In this document: positions 45,584 to 55,021 of the stretch, one piece after another
Layout: every line of letters starts with the position of its first letter
Numbering within the stretch: position 1 is the first letter of the stretch
The notes under the pieces: generated by a model
Told to the model about the DNA's origin: nothing
What the model saw: the letters and a program-made list of their open reading frames with translations, nothing else
Database searches by the model: none
Assembly (NCBI RefSeq): GCF_024753215.1
Contig: NZ_JANUGV010000003.1
Coordinates: 372,001 to 436,000, forward strand
Direction of reading: 5' to 3'
Length of the DNA stretch: 64,000 nucleotides
Origin: Massilia solisilvae
Lineage (GTDB): Bacteria > Pseudomonadota > Gammaproteobacteria > Burkholderiales > Burkholderiaceae_D
Position numbers and translations under genes: made by a program

Positions 45584-47116
45584 ATGGCGAACGCTCTTCC
45601 GAAAGGCAGCATCGTCGCGGTCGTGGGCAGCGGCGCCATGGGTTCCGGCATTGCGCAGGTGGCCGCCGCCGCTGGCTATCCGGTGCGGCTGTACGACTCC
45701 CGCCCGGAAGCGGTGGCAAAGGCGATTGCGGACATCGGCAAGGCCTACGCGCGCCTGGTCGAAAAGGACCGCATGAGCAGCGCTGAAGCGAACCTGGCTC
45801 GCGAACGCCTGCACCCGGCCAGCACGCTGGAAGAACTGGCCGACGCCGCCATCGTGGTCGAGGCCATCGTCGAGAACCTGGACGTCAAGCGCAAGTTGTT
45901 TGCGGACCTGGAAGCGATCGTCGGCGAGCGCTGCATCCTCGCCACCAACACCTCGTCGATCTCGATCACGTCGATCGCCGCGCCGCTGCGCCGGCCGGAG
46001 CGCCTGGTTGGCATGCACTTCTTTAACCCGGTTCCGCTCATGGCGCTGGTGGAGGTGATCAGCGGCCTGGCCACCAGCCGCGAGGTGGCCGAGATCGTGA
46101 ACGCGACGGCGCAAGCGTGGGGCAAGGAGCCGGTGCACGCCAGGTCCACCCCCGGCTTCATCGTCAACCGCGTGGCTCGTCCGTACTACGCCGAGGCGCT
46201 GCGCCTGCTGCTCGAGCGCGCCGCCGATCCGGCCACGCTCGACGCCGTCATGCGCGACTGCGGGGGCTTTCGCATGGGGCCGTTCGAGCTCATGGACCTG
46301 ATCGGCCATGACGTCAACTTCTCGGTCACGCAATCGGTCTTCAACGCCTACTTCGGCGACCCGCGCTTTACGCCGTCGGTGCTGCAGCAGGAGCTGGTCA
46401 ACGCCGGCTTCCTGGGCCGCAAATCGGGGCGCGGCTTCTATCGCTATGGCGAAGACGCCACCAGGCCCGAACCGCAGCTGGAGCCGCACCGGCCCGCGCC
46501 CGCGCATGTGAGCTTTGGCCCGGGCGCGCAAGATGCCATGTCCGACGCCATCGCGCAGCGCCTGAAGGCCGCTGGCGTGCAGGTGATTGCCGACGCCGAG
46601 CGTGGCGAAGCGCGCTTTCACTTGCAGAACACGGCAATCCACCTGACCGACGGGCGCACTGCCACCGAGCGCGCCAGCGAAAGCGAAGTGCGCGATACCG
46701 TGCTGTACGACCTGCTGCTCGACCCCGCGGGCGCCACGCGCATTGCGCTGGCCCGCGCCGACCAGTGCAGCGATGCCGCATACAACGGCGCGGTTGGCCT
46801 GTTCCAGGCAGCCGGCTTCGCGGTCACGCGCATCGACGATGTTCCGGGCATGACCGTCATGCGCACCGTCGCCATGCTCGCCAACGAGGCTGCGGACGCA
46901 GTCAACCAGGGCGTATGCAGCGCCGCCGCGGTGGATACCGCGATGCGCAAGGGCGTGAACTACCCGCGCGGCCCGCTGGCGTGGGCCGACTCGGTCGGCA
47001 TCGAACAGATCGTCATCGTTCTTTCCAATCTCGCAGCCAGTTATGGCGAAGACCGCTATCGCGTCTCGCCGCTGCTGCGCCGTAAGCTGTCAGCAGGAGC
47101 AAGGTTTCATGCATAG
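45584..47116 (+). CDS. paaH: 3-hydroxyacyl-CoA dehydrogenase PaaH
   Basis: 510 aa. Oxidises 3-hydroxyadipyl-CoA to 3-oxoadipyl-CoA with NAD+. Rossmann motif VVGSGAMGSGIAQVAAAAGY (about 12-31), NTSSISITSIAAPLRRPERL, HFFNPVPLMALVEVI with the catalytic His, then two 3HCDH C-terminal domains (GFIVNRVARPYYAEALRLL, and MRKGVNYPRGPLAWADSVG in the second). Longer than E. coli PaaH (475 aa) because of an inserted linker about 285-380. Its tail overlaps paaI by 8 bases. Confidence 0.96.
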   Translation: MANALPKGSIVAVVGSGAMGSGIAQVAAAAGYPVRLYDSRPEAVAKAIADIGKAYARLVEKDRMSSAEANLARERLHPASTLEELADAAIVVEAIVENLDVKRKLFADLEAIVGERCILATNTSSISITSIAAPLRRPERLVGMHFFNPVPLMALVEVISGLATSREVAEIVNATAQAWGKEPVHARSTPGFIVNRVARPYYAEALRLLLERAADPATLDAVMRDCGGFRMGPFELMDLIGHDVNFSVTQSVFNAYFGDPRFTPSVLQQELVNAGFLGRKSGRGFYRYGEDATRPEPQLEPHRPAPAHVSFGPGAQDAMSDAIAQRLKAAGVQVIADAERGEARFHLQNTAIHLTDGRTATERASESEVRDTVLYDLLLDPAGATRIALARADQCSDAAYNGAVGLFQAAGFAVTRIDDVPGMTVMRTVAMLANEAADAVNQGVCSAAAVDTAMRKGVNYPRGPLAWADSVGIEQIVIVLSNLAASYGEDRYRVSPLLRRKLSAGARFHA

Positions 47117-47546
47117 GGATCCACAAGCACTGGCCGAACTGGCCGGCAAAACGATGTACGAGCGCGACCCGGCCAGCAAGGCGCTCGGCATGACGCTCGA
47201 CGAGATCCGTCCGGGCTACGCGCGCATGTCGATGGCGGTGCGCGGTGATATGCTCAACGGCCACGGCACCTGCCACGGCGGTTTCATCTTCACGCTGGCC
47301 GACAGCGCGTTTGCCTTCGCATGCAACTCGCATAACCTGGCTGCCGTGGGCGCGGCTTGCAGCATCGACTACCTGGCCCCGGGGCGCGAAGGCGATACGC
47401 TCACGGCCGAAGCTGTGGAACAGGCCGTGACCGGCAAGACCGGCGTGTACGACATCGTGGTGACCAACCAGGAGGGCCGCAAGATCGCGCTCTTCCGCGG
47501 CAAGTCGCACCGGGTCAGCGGCCACGTGGTCGACGTCCCCACCTGA
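47109..47546 (+). CDS. paaI: Hydroxyphenylacetyl-CoA thioesterase PaaI
   Basis: 145 aa hotdog-fold thioesterase that rescues CoA from dead-end phenylacetyl-CoA derivatives. Marks: LNGHGTCHGGFIFTLADSAF with the catalytic Asp/Gly segment, CSIDYLAPGREGDTLTAEA and GKTGVYDIVVTNQEGRKIA. ATG 47109 overlaps the paaH stop and has CAGGAGCAAGG upstream. Length matches E. coli PaaI (140 aa). paaK starts 13 bases later. Confidence 0.95.
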   Translation: MHRDPQALAELAGKTMYERDPASKALGMTLDEIRPGYARMSMAVRGDMLNGHGTCHGGFIFTLADSAFAFACNSHNLAAVGAACSIDYLAPGREGDTLTAEAVEQAVTGKTGVYDIVVTNQEGRKIALFRGKSHRVSGHVVDVPT

Positions 47547-47559
47547 CAAAGGAGGCAGC

Positions 47560-48870
47560 ATGGCCAAGAGTACCGCCGACCCGGGCGCGCTGGACCCGAT
47601 CGAGTGCGCCAGCCGCGACGAGCTGCAGGCCCTGCAACTGCAGCGCCTGAAGTGGTCGCTGCGCCATGCGTATGACAACGTCCCGCACTACCGCGCCGCG
47701 TTCGATGCGGCCGGCGTGCACCCGGACGACCTCAAGACCCTGGCCGACCTGGCCAGGTTCCCCTTCACCGACAAGAAGACCCTGCGCGACAATTACCCGT
47801 TCGGGCTGTTTGCCGTGCCGCGCGAGCAGGTCGTGCGCATCCACGCCTCGTCCGGCACCACCGGCAAGGCCACCGTGGTGGGCTACACCCGGCAGGACAT
47901 CGACAACTGGGCCGGCCTGGTGGCGCGTTCGATCCGCGCTGCTGGCGGCAGGCCCGGCGACATGATCCACGTGGCCTACGGCTACGGGCTGTTCACCGGC
48001 GGGCTGGGCGCGCACTACGGGGCCGAACGGCTCGGCTGTACGGTGGTCCCGATGTCCGGCGGGCAGACCGAAAAGCAGGTCCAGCTGATCAATGACTTCA
48101 AGCCTTCGGTCATCATGGTCACGCCGTCGTACATGCTGACCCTGATCGAGGAATTCGCGCGCCAGGGGCTCGACCCGTCGGCCTCCTCGCTGCGTGTCGG
48201 GATCTTCGGCGCGGAGCCGTGGACCGAGGCGATGCGCGCCGAGATCGAAGAGCGCGCCGGCATCGACGCGGTGGACATCTACGGCCTGTCCGAAGTCATG
48301 GGCCCGGGCGTGGCCAGCGAGTGCGTGGAGAGCAAGGACGGGCCGGTGGTGTGGGAAGACCACTTCTACCCGGAGATCGTCGATCCCGAGACCGGCGAAG
48401 TGCTGCCCGAAGGGGAGGAGGGCGAACTGGTGTTCACCTCGCTGACCAAGGAAGCGCTGCCGGTGATCCGCTACCGCACGCGCGACCTCACGCGGCTGCT
48501 GCCGCCCACCTCGCGCTCGATGCGGCGCATGGGCAAGGTCACCGGCCGCTCCGACGACATGCTCATCATCCGCGGCGTGAACGTCTTCCCCAGCCAGATC
48601 GAGGAACTGATCCTCAAGATGCCGGCGCTGGCGCCGCAGTACCAGCTGGTGCTGGCGCGCGAAGGCCACCTGGACACGCTTGAAGTGCTGGCCGAGCTGC
48701 GCGAGGACCTGGGCCACGAGGCGGTGGACCGGCTCGCGCGCGAACTGCAGTACCGCATCAAGACCAACATCGGCGTGACGACGCGCGTGACCCTGCTGCC
48801 CTCGCAGGGCATCGAGCGCACGCTCACGGGCAAGGCCCGGCGCGTCGTGGACAAGCGCCACAAACAGTGA
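47560..48870 (+). CDS. paaK: Phenylacetate-CoA ligase PaaK
   Basis: 436 aa. First pathway step: ATP-dependent activation of phenylacetate to phenylacetyl-CoA, the true inducer of PaaX. AMP-binding P-loop HASSGTTGKATVVGYT (95-110), then FGAEPWTEAMR, DIYGLSEVMGPGVASEC, YRTRDLTRLLPP and the C-terminal lid GRSDDMLIIRGVNVFPSQIE. Length equals E. coli PaaK (437 aa). AAAGGAGG gives a strong start. The ligase gene sits in mid-operon, after paaI. Confidence 0.97.
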   Translation: MAKSTADPGALDPIECASRDELQALQLQRLKWSLRHAYDNVPHYRAAFDAAGVHPDDLKTLADLARFPFTDKKTLRDNYPFGLFAVPREQVVRIHASSGTTGKATVVGYTRQDIDNWAGLVARSIRAAGGRPGDMIHVAYGYGLFTGGLGAHYGAERLGCTVVPMSGGQTEKQVQLINDFKPSVIMVTPSYMLTLIEEFARQGLDPSASSLRVGIFGAEPWTEAMRAEIEERAGIDAVDIYGLSEVMGPGVASECVESKDGPVVWEDHFYPEIVDPETGEVLPEGEEGELVFTSLTKEALPVIRYRTRDLTRLLPPTSRSMRRMGKVTGRSDDMLIIRGVNVFPSQIEELILKMPALAPQYQLVLAREGHLDTLEVLAELREDLGHEAVDRLARELQYRIKTNIGVTTRVTLLPSQGIERTLTGKARRVVDKRHKQ

Positions 48871-48887
48871 ACACAAGGAGATTTGAA

Positions 48888-50093
48888 GTGACCGATGCAT
48901 TCATCGTCGATGCCATCCGCACCCCGTTCGGCCGCTACGGCGGCGCGCTCGCTTCGGTGCGCGCGGACGACCTGGCCGCGCTGCCGATCGCCGCGCTCAT
49001 CGAGCGCAACAAGGGCGTGGATTGGACCATGCTGGACGACCTGTACTACGGCTGCGCCAACCAGGCGGGAGAGGACAACCGCAACGTTGGCCACATGGCC
49101 GGGCTGCTGGCGGGCCTGCCGCCTGAGGTGCCAGGCAATACCATCAACCGCCTGTGCGGATCGAGCCTGGACGCCGTCGGCACCGCCGCGCGCGCGATCC
49201 GCGCCGGCGAAGCGAATCTCGTCATCGCCGGCGGCGTCGAAAGCATGACCCGTGCGCCTTTCGTGATGGGCAAGGCCGACAGCGCCTTTTCGCGCGCCGC
49301 AAAGATCGAGGACACCACCATCGGCTGGCGCTTCGTGAATCCGCTGATGAAGGCGAAATACGGCATCGATTCGATGCCCGAGACGGCGGAGAATGTTGCG
49401 CGCGAGTTCAACGTCAACCGCGCCGACCAGGATGCGTTCGCGCTGCGCAGCCAGCAGCGCTGGGCCAAGGCCAATTCCGCCGGCTTCTTCAAGGACGAGA
49501 TCGTGCCGGTCACGATCCACGGCAGGAAGGGCGAGTCGCGCGTGTTCGACACCGACGAGCACCCGCGCCCGGACACCACCATCGAGGCGCTCGCCAGGCT
49601 GAAGGGCGTGGTCACGCCGGACGGCACCGTCACCGCCGGTAACGCGTCCGGCGTGAACGACGGAGCCTGTGCGCTGTTGCTGGCGTCTGGCGCCGCGCTG
49701 GACCGATTTGGCCTCAAGCCGCGCGCCCGCGTGCTCGGCATGGCCACCGCCGGCCTGCCGCCGCGGATCATGGGCTTTGGCCCGTCGCCCGCTTCGAAAA
49801 AGGTGCTGGCCCAGACCGGCCTTTCCATCGGCCAGATGGACGTGATCGAACTGAATGAGGCGTTCGCCGCGCAAGGGCTGGCCGTCACGCGCGACCTGGG
49901 GCTGCCGGACGGCGCCGAGCACGTGAACCCGAACGGCGGTGCGATCGCCATCGGCCATCCGCTCGGCGCTTCCGGCGCGCGACTGGTCACGACCGCCGTC
50001 AACCAGCTGCATCGCACCGGTGGCCGCTACGCGCTGTGCACCATGTGCATTGGCGTTGGGCAGGGCATTGCACTCATCATCGAGCGAGTGTGA
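48888..50093 (+). CDS. paaJ: 3-oxoadipyl-CoA / 3-oxo-5,6-dehydrosuberyl-CoA thiolase PaaJ
   Basis: 401 aa from GTG 48888 (AAGGAG seven bases upstream). Cleaves both beta-oxo-CoA intermediates, yielding acetyl-CoA and succinyl-CoA. Acyl-accepting Cys90 in INRLCGSSLDAV, His357 in GGAIAIGHPLGASGAR and Cys387 in CTMCIGVGQG. N-terminus DAFIVDAIRTPFGRYGGALA is typical of PaaJ/PcaF. Length equals E. coli PaaJ (401 aa). The same enzyme could serve protocatechuate catabolism. Two bases separate it from paaY. Confidence 0.96.
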   Translation: MTDAFIVDAIRTPFGRYGGALASVRADDLAALPIAALIERNKGVDWTMLDDLYYGCANQAGEDNRNVGHMAGLLAGLPPEVPGNTINRLCGSSLDAVGTAARAIRAGEANLVIAGGVESMTRAPFVMGKADSAFSRAAKIEDTTIGWRFVNPLMKAKYGIDSMPETAENVAREFNVNRADQDAFALRSQQRWAKANSAGFFKDEIVPVTIHGRKGESRVFDTDEHPRPDTTIEALARLKGVVTPDGTVTAGNASGVNDGACALLLASGAALDRFGLKPRARVLGMATAGLPPRIMGFGPSPASKKVLAQTGLSIGQMDVIELNEAFAAQGLAVTRDLGLPDGAEHVNPNGGAIAIGHPLGASGARLVTTAVNQLHRTGGRYALCTMCIGVGQGIALIIERV

Positions 50094-50095
50094 AC

Positions 50096-50692
50096 ATGGT
50101 CAAGGTTTACGAAATCAATGGCGTGCGCCCGGTGGTGCATCCGACCGCGTACGTGCATCCGAGCGCGGTGCTGATCGGCGACGTGATCGTCGGTCCTCGC
50201 TGCTACATCGGGCCGCTGGCGTCGATGCGTGGCGACTTCGGCCGGCTGGTGCTGGAAGAGGGCGCCAACCTGCAGGACACATGCGTGATGCACGGCTTTC
50301 CGGGCGAAGTGACCATCGTCGAAGTGGACGGCCACATCGGCCATGGCGCCGTGCTGCACGGGTGCCAGGTCAAGCGTAACGCCATGGTGGGCATGAACGC
50401 GGTCGTGATGGATGGCGCCGTCGTGGGCGAGGAATCGATCGTGGCCGCATCGAGCTTCGTCAAGGCGAGGATGATCATTCCGCCGCGCTCGCTCGTGATG
50501 GGCACGCCGGCGCGCATCGTGCGCGCGCTGACCGATGACGACGTGAAATGGAAGATGCGGGGTACGAAGCAGTACCACGACCTGAACGTTCGCTCGCTGC
50601 AAACGATGCGCGAGGTCGAGGCGTTCACCGAACCGGAACCTGGCCGCCGCGGCATCGACTTCGGGCCGGACCTGCATAAACCCAAAACTTAA
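50096..50692 (+). CDS. paaY: PaaY, gamma-carbonic-anhydrase-fold thioesterase
   Basis: 198 aa left-handed beta-helix protein with hexapeptide repeats (VLIGDVIVGPRCYIGPLASM, HIGHGAVLHGCQVKRNAMVG). E. coli PaaY is a thioesterase that removes the dead-end 2-hydroxycyclohepta-1,4,6-triene-1-formyl-CoA. The C-terminal extension (TKQYHDLNVRSLQTM) separates it from other gamma-CA proteins. Immediately follows paaJ; a family 2 repeat pair follows before paaZ. Confidence 0.94.
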   Translation: MVKVYEINGVRPVVHPTAYVHPSAVLIGDVIVGPRCYIGPLASMRGDFGRLVLEEGANLQDTCVMHGFPGEVTIVEVDGHIGHGAVLHGCQVKRNAMVGMNAVVMDGAVVGEESIVAASSFVKARMIIPPRSLVMGTPARIVRALTDDDVKWKMRGTKQYHDLNVRSLQTMREVEAFTEPEPGRRGIDFGPDLHKPKT

Positions 50693-50696
50693 ACAA

Positions 50697-50778
50697 CCGT
50701 CGTCCCCGCGCAGGCGGGGACCCATAGACCGCGTGAATGCACGCTCAGCATGGGTTCCCGCCTGCGCGGGAACGACGG
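50697..50778. repeat. REP-like inverted pair, family 2, between paaY and paaZ
   Basis: CCGTCGTCCCCGC-gcag-GCGGGGACCCAT, a spacer containing ACCGCGTGAATGCACGCTC, then ATGGGTTCCCGC-ctgc-GCGGGAACGACGG. Fills most of the 105-base gap inside the operon. Confidence 0.85.
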
Positions 50779-50797
50779 CACCTGAGGAGACGATTAC

Positions 50798-52849
50798 ATG
50801 GGCAACCTCTCGACCCTGCAAAGCTTCATCGGCGGCCGCTGGCTCGGCCAGGAAGCGCACACCCTGCTGCACAGCGCGCTCGACAACAAGCCGATCTACC
50901 AGACGCACGCCGAAAAAATCGACTTCGCCGAAGCGGTGCACTACGCGCGCAAGACCGGCGTCCCCGAGCTGATGAAGCTCGACTTCCAGAAGCGCGCCCA
51001 GCGCCTGAAAGCGCTGGCGCTGTACCTCATGGAGCGCAAGGAAGAGCTGTACGAAATCTCGCACCTGACCGGCGCCACCCGCCCGGACAGCTGGGTGGAC
51101 GTGGAAGGCGGCATCGGCACCCTGTTCGCCTACGCCAGCATGGGCAGCCGCGAGCTGCCGTCCTCCAACGTGCTGCACGAGGGCCCGGCCATGGCGCTGG
51201 GCAAGCGCGGCGGCTTTTCGGGAACGCACATCCTGGTGCCGCGCGGTGGTCTGGCGGTGCACATCAACGCCTTCAATTTCCCGATCTGGGGCCTGCTGGA
51301 AAAATTCGCGCCCAGCTTCCTGGCTGCCATGCCGTGCATCGGCAAGCCCGCCACCGCCACCAGCTACCTGACGCACGCGGTGGTCAAGATGATGATGGAA
51401 TCGAAGCTGCTGCCAGAGGGCTCGCTTCAGCTCGTCATCGGCGGCACCGGCGACCTGCTCGACCGCCTGACCGGGTTCGATGCGGTGACCTTTACCGGTT
51501 CGGCCGACACCGCCGCCAAGCTGCGCGCCAACCCCAACCTGATAGCGCAGGCCGTGCCGTTCACCGCCGAGGCGGATTCGCTCAACGCTGCGATCCTGGC
51601 GCCGGACGTGACGCCTGATGATCCCGAATTCGACCTGTTCGTGAAAGAGGTTGTGCGCGAGATGACCGGCAAGGCGGGCCAGAAGTGCACCGCGATCCGC
51701 CGCATCATCGTGCCCGAAAACCGCGCCGAGGCGCTTGGCCAGCGCCTGCGCGAGCGTCTTGCCAAGGTCGTTGTCGGCAACCCGAAGATGGAAGGCGTGC
51801 GCATGGGCGCGCTGGCCTCGCTCGACCAGCACCGCGACGTGTCCGAGCGCGTGGAGCAGCTCGCGCGCGGCAATGAGGTGCTGTTTTCAGGCCGCGACGG
51901 CTTCAAGCCGCTGGGCGAGGGCGCCGAGAGCGGCGCCTTCTTCAGCCCCACGCTGCTCCTGTGCCGCAACGCCATGAGCAACGACGCGGTGCACGACATC
52001 GAAGCCTTTGGCCCGGTGAGCACCATGATGACCTACACCGACATCGACGAGGCGCTGGAACTGGCCGCACGCGGCAAGGGCAGCCTGGTGACCACGCTGG
52101 TGACCAGGGACCCGGCGATTGCCGCGCATGCCGTGCCCATCGCAGCGGCCTCGCACGGCCGTGTGCACATCCTCGACCGCGAAGCATCTGTCGATTCCAC
52201 CGGCCACGGCTCGCCGCTGCCGCAGCTCAAGCACGGCGGCCCGGGACGCGCCGGCGGTGGCGAGGAGCTGGGCGGCATCCGCGCCGTCAAGCACTTCCTG
52301 CAGCGCGCGGCGGTGCAGGGATCGCCGACGATGCTGACGGCCGTGACGGGTGAATACGTGCGCGGCGGCGCGGTCAAGGAAAGCGACATCCACCCGTTCC
52401 GCCGCTACTTCGAGGACCTGGAGATTGGCCACTCGCTGCTCACGCACCGCCGCACCGTGAGCGAGGCGGACATCGTCAACTTTGGCGGTGTCTCGGGCGA
52501 CTACTTCTACATGCATTTCGACGAGATCGCGGCCAAGGAAACGCAGTTCGGCAAGCGCATCGCGCACGGCTACTTCGTGCTGTCGGCGGCGGCGGGCCTG
52601 TTCGTCTCGCCTGCACCGGGGCCTGTGCTGGCCAACTATGGGCTGGACAACCTGCGCTTCGTGGCGCCGGTGGCCATTGGCGACACCATCCGCGCGCGCC
52701 TGACCTGCAAGCGCAAGGTGGACCGCAACCGCACCGACGAGCAGGGCCGCGGGCAGGGGGTGGTGGCATGGGACGTGCAGGTGACCAACCAAAACGACGA
52801 GCTGGTGGCCAGCTACGACATTCTCACGCTGGTGCAAAAGCGCGGCTGA
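50798..52849 (+). CDS. paaZ: Bifunctional oxepin-CoA hydrolase / 3-oxo-5,6-dehydrosuberyl-CoA semialdehyde dehydrogenase PaaZ
   Basis: 683 aa fusion enzyme. Aldehyde-dehydrogenase part about 1-520 with Glu258 (FTAEADSLN) and catalytic Cys297 (GKAGQKCTA); MaoC-type hydratase part about 540-683 with Asp568 and His573 in SGDYFYMHFDE, the same spacing as the E. coli catalytic pair. It opens the oxepin ring and oxidises the aldehyde. Length equals E. coli PaaZ (681 aa). It is near the operon end, after a repeat pair, with GAGGAG upstream of the ATG. Confidence 0.97.
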   Translation: MGNLSTLQSFIGGRWLGQEAHTLLHSALDNKPIYQTHAEKIDFAEAVHYARKTGVPELMKLDFQKRAQRLKALALYLMERKEELYEISHLTGATRPDSWVDVEGGIGTLFAYASMGSRELPSSNVLHEGPAMALGKRGGFSGTHILVPRGGLAVHINAFNFPIWGLLEKFAPSFLAAMPCIGKPATATSYLTHAVVKMMMESKLLPEGSLQLVIGGTGDLLDRLTGFDAVTFTGSADTAAKLRANPNLIAQAVPFTAEADSLNAAILAPDVTPDDPEFDLFVKEVVREMTGKAGQKCTAIRRIIVPENRAEALGQRLRERLAKVVVGNPKMEGVRMGALASLDQHRDVSERVEQLARGNEVLFSGRDGFKPLGEGAESGAFFSPTLLLCRNAMSNDAVHDIEAFGPVSTMMTYTDIDEALELAARGKGSLVTTLVTRDPAIAAHAVPIAAASHGRVHILDREASVDSTGHGSPLPQLKHGGPGRAGGGEELGGIRAVKHFLQRAAVQGSPTMLTAVTGEYVRGGAVKESDIHPFRRYFEDLEIGHSLLTHRRTVSEADIVNFGGVSGDYFYMHFDEIAAKETQFGKRIAHGYFVLSAAAGLFVSPAPGPVLANYGLDNLRFVAPVAIGDTIRARLTCKRKVDRNRTDEQGRGQGVVAWDVQVTNQNDELVASYDILTLVQKRG

Positions 52850-52862
52850 TCGTCCAATAGCT

Positions 52863-52940
52863 CAACGTGTGGGCAGGAACCTGCCCACCCTACGCGACGC
52901 ATCACGGTAGGGTGGGCAGCTCGTCTGCCCACGCGTTCAA
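52863..52940. repeat. REP-like inverted pair, family 1, reversed orientation
   Basis: Here the CCCACCCTAC and GTAGGGTGGG ends face each other: CAACGTGTGGGCAGG to CTGCCCACCCTAC, a 13-base spacer, then GTAGGGTGGGCAGC to CCCACGCGTTCAA. The order is opposite to the pairs at 25417, 41953 and 61086. Lies between paaZ and the cupin gene. Confidence 0.85.
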
Positions 52941-52965
52941 CAATTGTAAGCAGACCGGAGGAAGC

Positions 52966-53421
52966 ATGCCAAAACTCGACCTGAGCAACATCGAACAACG
53001 CAAGGGCACCAACTACCCCGAGCAGTTCGCCGGCCCGATGAAGGAGCGCATCCGCCAGCGCCTGGGCGACGCCGCCGGCCTGACCCAGTTCGGCGTCAAC
53101 CTGCTTCAGCTTTCGCCCGGCAGCTGGTCCGCCCAGCGCCACTGGCATTCGCACGAGGACGAATTCGTTTATATCGTTTCCGGCGAAGTGGTGCTGGTCA
53201 CGGACGAGGGCGAGCAGGTCATGCGCGCAGGCGACTGTGCAGGCTTCCCCGCAGGTGTGCCCGACGGCCACCACCTGGTCAACCGCAGCGACCAGGTCGC
53301 GATCTGCCTTGAAGTGGGCACTCGGAACCCGCAGCAAGACCGTGCCGAGTACCCGGACATCGACATGGTCTGTCATCCGGGCCGCGACGGCTACCACCAC
53401 AAGGACGGCACGCCGTACTGA
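52966..53421 (+). CDS. Cupin domain protein downstream of paaZ
   Basis: 151 aa. Single cupin barrel with metal-ligand pattern HWHSHEDEFVYIVSGEVVLV (about 58-77) and a second-motif region AGDCAGFPAGVPDGHHLVN. N-terminus KLDLSNIEQRKGTNYPEQF and C-terminus DIDMVCHPGRDGYHHKDGTPY. This family is annotated only as cupin; a role in phenylacetate or an unrelated sugar/aromatic pathway is unproven. It is probably the last gene of the paa unit. CGGAGGA lies upstream of the ATG. Confidence 0.85.
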   Translation: MPKLDLSNIEQRKGTNYPEQFAGPMKERIRQRLGDAAGLTQFGVNLLQLSPGSWSAQRHWHSHEDEFVYIVSGEVVLVTDEGEQVMRAGDCAGFPAGVPDGHHLVNRSDQVAICLEVGTRNPQQDRAEYPDIDMVCHPGRDGYHHKDGTPY

Positions 53422-53433
53422 TCGTCGCACAGG

Positions 53434-53465
53434 CAAAAAAAGAGGGCGAATCGCTCGCCCTCTCT
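53434..53465. terminator. Bidirectional terminator between the cupin gene and argH
   Basis: Stem AGAGGGCGA (53441-53449) / TCGCCCTCT (53455-53463) with a 5-base loop. On the minus strand it is followed by TTTTTTTGCC, an ideal argH terminator. In the plus direction the T-run is weak (TCTTCCTGTT). Confidence 0.88.
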
Positions 53466-53488
53466 TCCTGTTGCGCGCCGGCGCTGTG

Positions 53489-54886
53489 TCAGCCTTCCAG
53501 CTGCTTGCGCACCCGGGCAATGGCCGAACGCACCTGGTTCGGCGCCGTGCCGCCCACATGGTCGCGCGCCGCCACCGAACCTTCCAGCGTGAGCACTGCA
53601 TACACGTCCTGTTCGATCAACGGCGAGAACTCGCGCAGCCGCTCGAGCGGCATTTCGGACAGGTCGCACTTGGCGATGTCGCACGCGCGCACCGCGCGCG
53701 CCACGGCCTCGTGCGCGTCGCGGAACGGCAGGCCCTTCTTGACCAGGTAGTCCGCCAGGTCGGTCGCGGTGGCGTAGCCCTGCAGCGCGGCCGCGCGCAT
53801 TGCTTCCGGCTTGACGGTGATGCCGCCGGCCATGTCGGTGAAGATGCGCAGCGTGTCGATCAGCGTGTCCACGGTGTCGAACAGCGGTTCCTTGTCTTCC
53901 TGGTTGTCCTTGTTGTACGCCAGCGGCTGGCCTTTCATGAGCGTGAGCAGGCCCATCAGGTGGCCGTACACGCGGCCGGTCTTGCCGCGCGCGAGCTCGG
54001 GCACGTCCGGGTTTTTCTTCTGCGGCATGATCGACGAGCCGGTGCAGAAGCGGTCGGCGATGTCGATGAAGCCCACGCGCGGGCTCATCCACAGGATCAG
54101 CTCTTCCGACATGCGCGAGATGTGCATCATGATGAGCGACGCAGCCGCCGTGAATTCGATCGCGAAGTCGCGGTCCGAGACGGCATCCAGCGAGTTGTGG
54201 CACACGTCCTCGAAGCCGAGGGTTTTGGCCACGCGCAGGCGGTCGATCGGGAAGGTGGTGCCGGCCAGGGCGGCGGCGCCCAGCGGCAGACGGTTCACGC
54301 GGCGGCGCGCGTCCTGCATGCGCTCGGCGTCGCGGCCGAACATCTCCACGTAGGCCAGCATGTGGTGGCCGAAAGTGATCGGCTGGGCCACCTGCAGGTG
54401 GGTAAAGCCCGGCAAAATGGTGTCGGCATGGCGTTCGGCCAGGTCAACCAGCGCGGAGCGCAACCCGGCCAGCATGCCCAGCACGTCGTCGATGGCGGCG
54501 CGCATGTACAGGCGAATGTCGGTGGCCACCTGGTCGTTGCGCGAACGGCCCGTGTGCAGGCGCTTGCCGGCGTCGCCCACCAGCTCGGTCAGGCGCTTCT
54601 CGATATTCAGGTGCACGTCTTCCAGGTCGAGCAGCCATTCAAAGCTGCCGGCCTCGATCTCGCCGCGGATCTGCGCCATGCCGCGCTCGATCTCGGCGCG
54701 GTCCTGCTGGCTGATGATGCCCTGCGCGGCCAGCATTTCGGCATGCGCGAGCGAGCCTTCGATGTCGAACAGCGCCAGGCGCTTGTCGAAGAAGACGGAG
54801 GCGGTATAGCGTTTGACGAGGTCCGACACGGGTTCGGAAAAGCGGGCCGACCAGGCTTCGGCCTTCTTGGAAAATTGATCAGTCAT
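53489..54886 (-). CDS. argH: Argininosuccinate lyase
   Basis: 465 aa. Last arginine step: argininosuccinate to arginine plus fumarate. Fumarase/aspartase superfamily motifs [16 protein letters not shown] (111-126), FTHLQVAQP with His163, and the signature [12 protein letters not shown] (283-294) carrying the catalytic serine loop. Full length, no missing residues. Transcribed alone, with its terminator at 53434. Cytoplasmic homotetramer. Confidence 0.98.
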   Translation of the reverse strand: MTDQFSKKAEAWSARFSEPVSDLVKRYTASVFFDKRLALFDIEGSLAHAEMLAAQGIISQQDRAEIERGMAQIRGEIEAGSFEWLLDLEDVHLNIEKRLTELVGDAGKRLHTGRSRNDQVATDIRLYMRAAIDDVLGMLAGLRSALVDLAERHADTILPGFTHLQVAQPITFGHHMLAYVEMFGRDAERMQDARRRVNRLPLGAAALAGTTFPIDRLRVAKTLGFEDVCHNSLDAVSDRDFAIEFTAAASLIMMHISRMSEELILWMSPRVGFIDIADRFCTGSSIMPQKKNPDVPELARGKTGRVYGHLMGLLTLMKGQPLAYNKDNQEDKEPLFDTVDTLIDTLRIFTDMAGGITVKPEAMRAAALQGYATATDLADYLVKKGLPFRDAHEAVARAVRACDIAKCDLSEMPLERLREFSPLIEQDVYAVLTLEGSVAARDHVGGTAPNQVRSAIARVRKQLEG

Positions 54887-55021
54887 GGGGGAATGGTCCG
54901 GTTTGATTTACACGATTATAAACTGCGCCGGGCCAGGGACAGGGGAAGCGGCGGGTTGAAAAGACGGTTAGAATCCGCAATTAGCAGTCTATTAATTCAT
55001 TAAATAACAACAGGAGACAAC

